The notes under the pieces: model-generated | The model's input: the letters and a program-made list of their open reading frames with translations, nothing else | Database searches by the model: none | What the model was told of the DNA's origin: nothing | Program-made: the position numbers and the translations under genes | Assembly: GCA_003116975.1 (NCBI GenBank) | Contig: BGKB01000106.1 | Coordinates: 62,001-126,000, forward strand | Reading direction: 5' to 3' | Length of the DNA: 64,000 bases | Origin: Aurantiochytrium sp. KH105 | Lineage: Eukaryota; Sar; Bigyra; Thraustochytrida; Thraustochytriidae | Shown here: one piece after another, positions 50,107 to 58,974 of the stretch | Layout of the letters: every line of letters begins with the position of its first letter | Position numbering within the stretch: position 1 is the stretch's first letter

Positions 50107-53100
50107 ATGGGCCGCATCGGAGGCTTCGTGCTCGGCGTCGCGCAGTCCGCCGACCTCGTGTTGGCCGCCAGCGGCGACGACTGCGCCTTGCGAGCATGGA
50201 GCAAGAAGGACGGCGCCCTCGTCTTGGAGATGAAGACGCCCAACAACAAAAAGGCCCTCAGAGTGGCCGTGCAGGGCAACCTCGCCGCCGTGGGGACTCA
50301 AGAAGGCGGCCTCTTCCTGATCGACCTGGCCACCGCCTCCGTCCTGCACGCCCTCCAGGGCCACACCGGCCATGTCTTGAGCGTCATCTTCGACGGCAAC
50401 GAGATCATCTCCGGCGGCGGGTCCGGCGACCAGACCGTCCGCGTCTGGGACAAGATCAGCGGCCGAGAGACCTTGAGGATCGACGCCGGGGCGGGGGTCT
50501 TCAGCGTTGCCGCCCACGAGAACCTGCTCGTGGCCGGGTTGAAAGACAACACCGTGCGCGTCTTCGACCGGGCCAGCGGCGGCCCACGCCACGTCCTCAC
50601 GGAGGCGACACGCCAGGTCTACGCGGTCGCGATCGACGCGCAGCGCATGGTGAGCGGGTCCCAAGACAACAAGGTGAGGGTCTACGCCGTGCCTTCCTTC
50701 CAGCTCGTCCGCGTCCTCGAAGGACACACTAATGGTGTGACCTCTGTCGCGCTCGAGGGAGACCGCATCGTGAGCGGGTCCTTCGACCGCACGGTCAGAC
50801 TCTGGGACGCGCGCAGCGGAGCGAAGCTGCACGTCTTGCAAGGACACTCGTGGTCGGTGCTTTCGGTCTCTCTCTTGGGGTCGGAGATCGTGAGCGGATC
50901 TAGGGACAGCAGCGTGCGCATCTGGGACGCGGAGACGGGCGCCTCGACGCGCGTGCTGGACGGCACGGAGGCCGTGCGGCCCATCGAGGACGTGCTCGGC
51001 GGCCCCGCGACGACTGCGGCGGCGAAGGAGGCGCTCAAGGCGGCGCTGGCGAACGGGGACCCCGCGGAGCTGGGCCGCTGCAAGCTCATGGTCGTCGGCC
51101 AGGGCGCCGCCGGCAAGACGTCCACGGTGCGCTCGCTGCTGGGCATGGCGCCGGAGAAGAATCATATCTCCACGGTGGGCGTCGAGCTCAAGCGCACCGA
51201 TGCAGAGTCGTGGCGGGAAGAGGAATTCGACAGCGGATTTGAACGCCAGGCCTACCGCGTGGCGGCGCTGCGCATGGCCGCGCAGGAGCAAGCGGCGAGC
51301 AAGAAGCGGCAATCGCTGCCCAGGCGCGTGTCTCGCGGCATTGTAGACGTCGTTCGTCGACGTTCGTCTGCGGCGCGACCCTTCGTCGCAGAGGAGCAGG
51401 TGGAGCTGGTGCCCGAGGCCGAGATGGCGCAGCGGTTCGAATATGCGGAAATCGCGGACATGGCCGGCAAGACGCAGTCGGGCCAGAAGGTCAAGTTTAC
51501 GATCTGGGACTATGCAGGTCAGGACGTCTTTTACGCGCTGCACCACATTTTCCTTACGCGCGAGGGCGGCGTCTTCATGCTCGTCTTTGACATGCAGGAA
51601 CTCCTCACCGAGCAAAACAAAGCTTTAGAGTATCTGCGCTTTTGGCTCAACTCCATCAAGCTGCACGCGCCCAAAGCCCCTATTCTTTTGGTCGCAACGC
51701 ATTACGATCAAGCTTCCAGCAGCCTTCAAGACGTGGAAAGGATTCTCCAGTCCCTCTTTCGTAAGCTGCGCGGAATCAAACTGGTGAAAAACAGTGGGGC
51801 TCAGCGGAGTTTCTTCCCCATTGACAACATGAGTCCCGCGGCGAACCGCGCTGCGGATCTGCGCGCTGCTGTGGAGAAAGCGGCATCCAAACTTGAGGCT
51901 GTGTCGCAAAAGATTTCGCTGCGCTGGCTCAAGGTCTTGGACGATCTCATGAAATTAAACCGCGCCCACGTTCCCTTTGCAAAAGTGCAGGAGCTGGCGA
52001 CCAAGTACCACGCCGGCGACCAGACAGATGAGCTACTCAAATTTTTCCACGAGCTCGGCATGCTTGTGCATCTGCGTGCCACCGATACGCTGCACGACAA
52101 GGTCGTGCTAAACCCACAGTGGCTTTTGGACAAGCTGGCCCGAGTCATTGCAGACGAGATTCATGTCCAGGACATTTACTACGACGAGAGGCTTTCCGAC
52201 CTCGACCTTGAGGACGATTTTGATCATTTGCGGCTTCGAGGCATTGGCTCGCGTCGGCTCTTTCATTTTCTCTGGAATGGCGAAGAAGTCGAATATCTAT
52301 TGGATTTTATGCGCGCCACCATGCTTCTCTCCATATGGTCCTTCTCTGAGGATGGCAGCGCGACGCAAGAAGGGGCCGAGCAGACCTTTCTTGTGAGCAG
52401 CCTTCTCAATCATGCTGAAGATGATGCGCTTCGTTCCGAAATCGCCGGCATGCCACTGGGCCTGACGTGCGTCCTCGACTTTTCGCGCTTTTTTCTCCCC
52501 GACGGCGTCTTCGCACGCATCCTGTCCCTCTGCGCTGAACATAGTAGTAAGATGAGCGAGGGCACCCGAGAGCCGCAGCTTGCCGCCACAGAAGCCATTG
52601 TTCGTTTTGGGCTCTCTGTCTTTGCGCTCCAAGTGGAGGGCGATCAAATTTGGCTTCGCGCAGCAGGCGGTACGGAGCAGCCAGCCAGTACGCTCAAAAT
52701 GCTGATCAGCATGTTTCAGGGTGCGCGCGATGCGGTCTTCCAAGACCTTCCCTGGGAGCTGCTTTTGCAGTGCCCCAGAGATCCCTCTATTTTCGTGTCT
52801 TTCGATGACCTGACAAAAGCGCGAGATGCGAATCGTGACAAAGTCATGTCCACGGGGACAGCAAATGCACAGGTGGCGGACTTTGAGCCCTTCTTTGTCG
52901 ACGGTTCGCTTACTGAGGATGTGCATGACAATGGCGCGCCGCAATTGGCCATGGCGCTCGATTCTGCTTTCAAATATCACGTCTTCCTGAGCCATCGACA
53001 GATCGAAGCCGGTGACGCGTGCAACCTCATGGCAGAGAAGCTAAAGTACCGTGGTGTGCGTGTCTGGGTTGATCAGGAGAGCGAGGGCAACCTTGCCGAG

Positions 53101-53415
53101 GCGGAGATGCGGCGTGGGATCCAGGACTCCAGGTGCTATCTTTTGTTCCTATCCAAGACCGTCTTTACGTCGGCTGCGGTGCGCATGGAGCTCTCCACGG
53201 CGCTCGAAATGGAGAAGCCAATCTTGCTCGTGCATGAGAGCGAGACGGATCGTCCTGGCTTCGCCAATTTCAAAACCTACATTGACTCGGCGCCTCCAAA
53301 TGCTGCGGATCTTTTTGCTACCGTCGAGTCCATGCCTTTCCAGCGTCGTCTTTATCTGGCCAAGGGTTTTTACGATGAGCTTACTGCGCGAATCGAGCGT
53401 GCTGGCTGTAAATAA
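50107..53415 (+). CDS. WD40-Roc-COR-TIR protein, copy 2 (NLR-like Roco receptor)
   Basis: 1,102 residues from the ATG at 50107, same context and domain order as copy 1. Walker A GQGAAGKT is at 331-338 because blade 1 is one residue longer. WDYAGQD, THYD and VVLNPQWLLDKLARVI are unchanged, and the TIR domain opens KYHVFLSHRQIEAGD with RMELSTAL and Glu1028. Roc and early COR are almost identical to copy 1 in protein and DNA. From ~52200 on (late COR, TIR) divergence jumps. In the WD40 part, changes fall at equivalent sites of every blade. Both copies are intact, so both are probably functional receptors with different recognition surfaces (inference). Confidence 0.95.
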   Translation: MGRIGGFVLGVAQSADLVLAASGDDCALRAWSKKDGALVLEMKTPNNKKALRVAVQGNLAAVGTQEGGLFLIDLATASVLHALQGHTGHVLSVIFDGNEIISGGGSGDQTVRVWDKISGRETLRIDAGAGVFSVAAHENLLVAGLKDNTVRVFDRASGGPRHVLTEATRQVYAVAIDAQRMVSGSQDNKVRVYAVPSFQLVRVLEGHTNGVTSVALEGDRIVSGSFDRTVRLWDARSGAKLHVLQGHSWSVLSVSLLGSEIVSGSRDSSVRIWDAETGASTRVLDGTEAVRPIEDVLGGPATTAAAKEALKAALANGDPAELGRCKLMVVGQGAAGKTSTVRSLLGMAPEKNHISTVGVELKRTDAESWREEEFDSGFERQAYRVAALRMAAQEQAASKKRQSLPRRVSRGIVDVVRRRSSAARPFVAEEQVELVPEAEMAQRFEYAEIADMAGKTQSGQKVKFTIWDYAGQDVFYALHHIFLTREGGVFMLVFDMQELLTEQNKALEYLRFWLNSIKLHAPKAPILLVATHYDQASSSLQDVERILQSLFRKLRGIKLVKNSGAQRSFFPIDNMSPAANRAADLRAAVEKAASKLEAVSQKISLRWLKVLDDLMKLNRAHVPFAKVQELATKYHAGDQTDELLKFFHELGMLVHLRATDTLHDKVVLNPQWLLDKLARVIADEIHVQDIYYDERLSDLDLEDDFDHLRLRGIGSRRLFHFLWNGEEVEYLLDFMRATMLLSIWSFSEDGSATQEGAEQTFLVSSLLNHAEDDALRSEIAGMPLGLTCVLDFSRFFLPDGVFARILSLCAEHSSKMSEGTREPQLAATEAIVRFGLSVFALQVEGDQIWLRAAGGTEQPASTLKMLISMFQGARDAVFQDLPWELLLQCPRDPSIFVSFDDLTKARDANRDKVMSTGTANAQVADFEPFFVDGSLTEDVHDNGAPQLAMALDSAFKYHVFLSHRQIEAGDACNLMAEKLKYRGVRVWVDQESEGNLAEAEMRRGIQDSRCYLLFLSKTVFTSAAVRMELSTALEMEKPILLVHESETDRPGFANFKTYIDSAPPNAADLFATVESMPFQRRLYLAKGFYDELTARIERAGCK

Positions 53416-56043
53416 GCACGATAGATTTGTTGTTTCCAAAGTTGACGGGAATTTTCTCAGAGAACGAAAGAATGAAAAGATGAACTTGATTTCACTTCAC
53501 GCTAAAAGAAATTCCACTTCGTGGCTAGCACGAAACGGAAAAGTAGACTGAAAGCTTCTCACGCTGCTGCTCGGACTTGGCTTTAATGTTTTGGTGTTAT
53601 TGTGTGTATGTTTGGGTTTTGCCGGCTTCTGGTATCGACTTTGGTCGCCGCCAGGTCTCTTCGGCTCAGTAGTCCCATGTCGCGACCCTGGTCCATCTTT
53701 ACGAACAGTAAGTAGGTCTATGATTGTGCTGGTCTACTTCGGGCGCGGGTCCAGGCTCGGCGCAGACTTTTGCCGCGGCCTTGTGCTGACCCCCAACTCC
53801 GCGCCGTGATTGATGCGTTGTTCCTGCGACATGCGCCTTCGATGTTTATCATCGGAGATCTCTCTCTCTTCGAGCAGCTTTCCGCCTGACGTCAGGTCTT
53901 TGGGGAAGGTGGTCTAACACTCCAATTGACTGGCTCAGTCATTCTTTTCTCTTGCAACCTTTGGAAAAGAATGTTTTGTCTGAATGCATCATTGTCTGAA
54001 TGCGGATTGGAGAAGTCAAGCATCTCGACTATGCAAGAAGCGTTCCTTATCGCGATCAGACCTGCGACGATGTGAAAGCCAAGACCCTAGTTCTTCCACT
54101 TGAAAATGACCGATCGGTCGTTTCCCTGTTCGCATGTGTGCGAAGCAAGTTGAAAGAGCAGTCAAAATGTTACGAACACGGAAATGAGCTTCAGGTTTGG
54201 TTCATTCAGTCGCCTCTCTTAGTAAATTTCGGTGATTTGACTGGACTTTGAGCAAGGCGGCCAAAAAACGAGAAAGGCATCTGCCGAAGCGAAACTAAGT
54301 TAACACTGTTATTGACGCAAAGTCTGATTGAAAGAAAGAGCAACAAAGATGATTCGTGTAAACGTAAAAAAAATCCCCCCTCCGCGCGTAGCGCGATGGG
54401 GAGGAAGAAGTTGGAGTCTCGCGCAGCTGCTCGGAGACTGTAGTTGTTTGCCTTGGTTGCAAGGGAGTCGAACGATTAGGAAGAGCCCGCTTGCAAATGG
54501 CCACCCTGGTAGCGGTTAACTCGGAACTCGCACTGGGTTCGAGTGCTCGGGTGATTCGGGTCTGCTAGCGGACGAGAGCTCGCGTATCCGTAGCTTCGTG
54601 CAGATTAGACTATGATTCATGCTATGAACAGTATGGTGAAAGGAAATGCGCGGGCTCGTGTAAAAGCGGCATTTAAGGTGATGGAATAATGTGCTGGGCC
54701 TTCGTCAAGGATGGCATTACTCACTGACGGAATGATACGCGGGGCCTCGTTAAGGCGGCATCATTGCAGTGGGTACGATCTTGGATCGCACGCGGATTGA
54801 GTGCGGTTCCCATTGCGATTCGCACACTGGGCGTGCACTTTGGATCTGCTTGTGCGTGGATGCTATAGCAGTTTACCACCTGGTGTCAAGGTGATGGGTA
54901 GCTCATCGTGACGGGCATCGTCGATTACACTGTTTCGGCCGGAACCTTCGAGCTCAGAGAAGCCAACGCAATCTCATTCCAAAAGATGCAGATGCAAGGT
55001 CCGCTTTATCTCCACTCTCCCTCCTCGTTTCTGTTTGAGCCGCAAATCTTACGGACCCGGCCATTCATCAAGCACATTGCATCATCTCTTCTTTTCTGCA
55101 CACACAGAACACTTTGGAGCACCGTCGCTTATAAGCAAAATTTAGAGACCAAGCTGCGCTGTCCCACTACGTAGGATGCGCTGAGACTTGCTACTGTTTT
55201 GCATACAAGGCAGAGGCGTAAAATCGAGGCGCCGCCCCCCACGGTAGCCACAAGAGAGTGCTCTGTGGCGGTGGAAAGTGACTGTGTCGACTCGGAGTAG
55301 CAGCGAGGACACGGAAAATCTTTGCGCCAGAACCACAGGGTGAGAGGGGAGCGTCGAGGATGCGGGGGAGGGCAGGAGATTGCGCGAGGAAGGAGACAGT
55401 GACCTGGCGGCAAGAGGATCGAGCATTGGACGGCGGACGAGGTCGTCGAACTGGCGGTGATGGATGAGTTGTAGTTGTGAGGGAAGGGAAAGTGAAATCC
55501 CGCAAAAGCCACCAACCCATCAGCAAAAGTAGCAGGGGAGGTATATGTAATTATCGATTTTCGCCGACGGCGTACGCTGGACGGAGCAAAAGGAGTAAGA
55601 AAGAAAGACTGGAAAGGTCGCGAAGATGAAGGAAAGAATTGCCATTTGAAACAGCCAGTGTTTGATTTCTAATTGTACTTTACAAAAGACCAAAAAGATA
55701 GGTTGACATATCAAAAACAAGAAAAGACGCTCGAAGCAATCATAAAGTCCTAAATACGAAAGAAGAAGAAGAGATAAGTGTCTCTATACTGTTGCAGACA
55801 TCGCAGAGAAAAAACGGGTCAACCTTCGCCTCGACATTTTGTTCAAGGACGATCATATCAGCTAATTGAATCATCTTTTTTTATATTTATCTTTTCCCAC
55901 CCGAAAGGGTGTGAGCGGCACACCGCACTGAGATTAGACGGAAGAACGCTCCAGCCGTGCGACCGCATCTTTTTCTTTTTGATTTTGGGAAAGTGCTGCT
56001 GGCGGTAAATGTATACCGTACCTACCAAACTTCACTTTGATAC
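53416..56043. other. Convergent intergenic region, gene-free
   Basis: 2.6 kb between the copy-2 stop and the NTPase stop. It contains a GC-hairpin (CCCC..CGCGC GTA GCGCG..GGGG, near 54376-54401), three covarying tandem hairpins (54644-54765), and at 55130 a TATAAGC motif in the context CCGTCGCTTATAAGC, similar to 25571. Short frames look random. No conserved protein seen. Confidence 0.6.
54640..54770 (+). repeat. Three tandem ~44-bp hairpin units with covarying stems
   Basis: Units start at 54644, 54687 and 54731. Outer stems are AAATGC/GCATTT, TAATG/CATTA and AATGAT/ATCATT; inner stems are GCT/AGC, CCTT/AAGG and GCCT/AGGC around a CGT-containing loop. Stem bases change while pairing is kept. 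This suggests a structured RNA or a palindromic array, but three units are few. Confidence 0.5.
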
Positions 56044-57780
56044 TTAAACGCTCTGCTCCTGAGCCTTGTTGACGGCGATTTCCATGTCCTGAGCAGCAAC
56101 CATGGCGCCATCCTCGGAATGAGCCTCGACGCGACCGAGGAGCTCGGTCATGAAAACCATGAGCTCGCGCGGGGTAGAGAGCTTGGAAATCGCGCCGGAA
56201 AAGTCTTCCTTGGACACATGCTTGAAGAGGTCCTGAAAACGCGGCTGGACATTCTGGTTCGAGCCGCCCTGAGCGCGCATGCGACGCTTTTGCGCCGCAA
56301 GGAAGCGGCGTTCCGCCAATTCTTCGAGCTGAAAACGACTCCACGTAAGATCGCGCACAAAGTGGCGATCGAAGCGCGCTTCGCGCACAATGCGGTCCGT
56401 GGAGAGATCGAGCGAGGCTCGCGCGTCCGGAAAGAAAAAGTGCAAGCGGCCCTGGTTGAGCACCTCGTTCTTGCAGACCTCGCGCGCAAAGACCTTGAGC
56501 GCGCTCGGGTAGAGGAGCGGGTCCAAGAGGCCGACCTCGTCAAAGCAGTCGCCAAAGACAGCCATCCCCTGAAAGCCACACGACTTGGTAAGCTCGTCGA
56601 TGAGCTCGAGCTTTTGCTGCGCCGAGTGACCAATGTGAAGGGCGCGGATGCGCTCCGAGGTGTCATCCACCGTAAAGAGGCTGTTGAGCAGCGGCTCGAC
56701 CAGGTCGGCCCGCGGGTCGCCGATGCGCAGCGGCGCGCAGAGCTCCTTGGCGCGCGCCTGCTCCTGTGACCGCGAGCGCGTCTGCAGCGCAACGCCGGCC
56801 AAGAGGCTGCTTGCGCCCACGCCGGCCCAGGTGAGCTGGGTCTGAGAGATCTCGGGCAAAATCTGCCGGAGCGAGTCGAGGATCGACGAGGTGTTGTCGT
56901 CGAAAGAGTGCGAGGACGAGTACGAGGTGTTCGTCCTCGAGGCCCCGACGCCGTCGCTGTCGGTGGCGGTGCCATTGTCGCTCATCATGCGCCGCACGCC
57001 CATGGCCGCCGCGCCAAGGGTGGTCGCCAGCACACCAGCGGCCACAATCGTTTTGACAAGGGTTACGGATGAAAAGGCAATGGGCAAGAGCTTGGCTCGC
57101 AAGGTGTTGAGAGTTGCGGAATCCTCGCGGGTGTACAGGTGCGCGAGAATGAGGAACTGCGTGGCGCTGCGCGGGTTGTTGGAGAGCGCGGAGAGGATCA
57201 TGCGGCCCTCGGGCGAGCCCGTCACCACGAGGCGCATCATGTCATTGATGGCAAACGAGATGACGCAGTCGGCCAGATCGCTGCTGGACCAGTTGTCGGC
57301 AAAGCTAGCGTCCCAGTTGTCCTTGTCGGCGCCAATGGATTTCCTGTACTGTTTGAGGCAGTCGTTCATGTGGCCGGGTCGGCACAGGTTGACCACGAAT
57401 ACGGGGTTCTTACCCTGCGACACGCGTCGCTCATTGTACTCCTTGTACCTCTGCATCATCATGAGGCGGATGGTCGTCTTACCGGACCCACGCTTGCCAA
57501 AAAAGATGTAGGTCATCTCCGACGGGCGGAAGCCCTGGAGATCCGAGAGCAGGTAAAAGGCGCCGCTCTGCAGGATCGACTTTTCGGCCGTCCGGTCCAC
57601 GTACGGGTTATGGCTCAGCCCGAGCTTTCCGAGCATCTTGCTCGTCCCAGCGACCACTTGCCGCGAGGCGTCGTTGCCATCATCCTCCTCGTCGTCCGAG
57701 TCCACGTGCCTCGCGCCGGGCGTGGGTCGCGACCCGGGGAAGTTCTTTCCCGCGGCCGCGCGCGCCTCCCCGTCGCGCCC

Positions 57781-57811
<31 letters not shown>

Positions 57812-57834
57812 ATGTTGTTCTTGCTCTCGTCCAT
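56044..57834 (-). CDS. KAP-like P-loop NTPase with membrane insertion
   Basis: 596 residues from the ATG at 57834. The frame is open upstream to 57939, starting TTG. A short polyglutamine run and acidic segment precede the NTPase. Walker A is GKRGSGKT (113-120). Two hydrophobic segments follow at ~256-280 and ~336-352, then Walker B MAVFGDCFDE (424-433) with acidic residues after the aspartate. Membrane helices inserted between Walker A and Walker B are the defining trait of KAP NTPases (Kidins220/ARMS, PifA). A bacterial Sll1717-type P-loop ATPase is the main alternative. KAP proteins work at the inner face of membranes as signalling scaffolds in animals and as phage-exclusion proteins in bacteria. 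Position 2.6 kb from the Roco-TIR pair is suggestive only. Confidence 0.82.
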
Positions 57835-58974
57835 GTCGCCGTCCGAGGCCGGTCGCCGAGATCGATCCCGCTTCTGCCCCGCCGACCTCGGCCGCCGCAG
57901 AAACGGAGTCCGCCGCCGCCGCCGCCCAGTCCAGTCCAAGCCAGGCCGAGCCGCCGCGCGCCGCCGTCTCCGCCGCCGCCGCTGCCTCCGCGCCGCGTCT
58001 CGCTCTCCCTTCCGGGTTTGCTTCCGCGCCTCTGCTCTTCTGCTCTGCTCTTCTGTCTGCTCTTCTGCTCTTCTGCTCTTCTGCTCTTCTGCTCTTCTGC
58101 TCTGCTCTGCTCTGCTCTTGCGCGCCCTGCTCCGCTCCGCTCTGCTCTTGCGCTCTGCGCGGCGGCCTCGGAGGCGCGGCGCGAAGCCTCGTGCGCGCGG
58201 CCTCGCGCGCGAGCGGGCCGGGCGCGGGCGCGAGCGCGGGCGCGGCGACGGCGAGGTCGTGGCGGGATGATCGAGGCGAAGGCGCAGGATGTTTTTTTTA
58301 ACCTTTAAAGGTTAAAAATTAAAAGCAGGGAGTATCGGGGATCATGCATGCACGTAAGGCGCAGTATGGCGCGGGGCGGCGACAGCGACAGCGCCTAGCA
58401 CGCCGCGGCCGGAGCTCCGGCAGGGTCATCATCATCGCGCGCAGCGGCGACTTCCCGGAACAAAAATAACCGACGGAAGCTGCGACGCAGACGAGGACGG
58501 GCGGCGTGGCGGGGAGAGGAGCGGAGCGGAGCGGAGAGGAGAGGAAAGCCGAGGTCTGACGTGGCGGGGCGCTGCGCTGTGCGGGGCGCCGAGCCAGGCC
58601 GGTGCGGAGGGTTGGTTTATTTATGTGTGAGCCCGGGCTGCGCGAAGATGCAGGCCTCGCTCGTGCGGGCAATTCGAGAGCTTGCGTGGGGGAGAAAGAT
58701 CGCGGAAATGCTTTGCCGGGAGCGGCCGGGCTGACGCAAACGCAAAAGGAAGTGCTGCATTGCTGCTGAGACCGAGGAACAAGAGAAGCACCTCCGCTTC
58801 GCGAAGCTTGGCAGACAGAGGCGAGAAAGCAGTGGCGAGAATGGAGAATGTGGGGGACGAACAAGGCGAGTGATGAAAAGAGGTGAGATGGGGATGATCG
58901 ATCGCGGCTTGCGGTATCGCAGCCTGCGGACTGGAAAAGGAGAAGAGACAGCAGCAACACAGTCATTTGGTCTT
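57835..58974. other. Intergenic region with TCTGCTCT repeats
   Basis: 1.1 kb between the NTPase start and the ADA2 stop. 58030-58120 is a TCTGCTCT/TCTGC run. 58160-58260 is GC-rich. A palindromic AACCTTTAAAGGTT lies at 58300-58313. 58515-58550 is a GGAGC/GGAGA run. No gene. Confidence 0.6.
58030..58120. repeat. (TCTGCTCT)n / (TCTGC)n repeat
   Basis: More than ten imperfect TCTGCTCT and TCTGC units upstream of the KAP-like gene, of the same kind as the repeat at 20541-20590. Confidence 0.85.
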
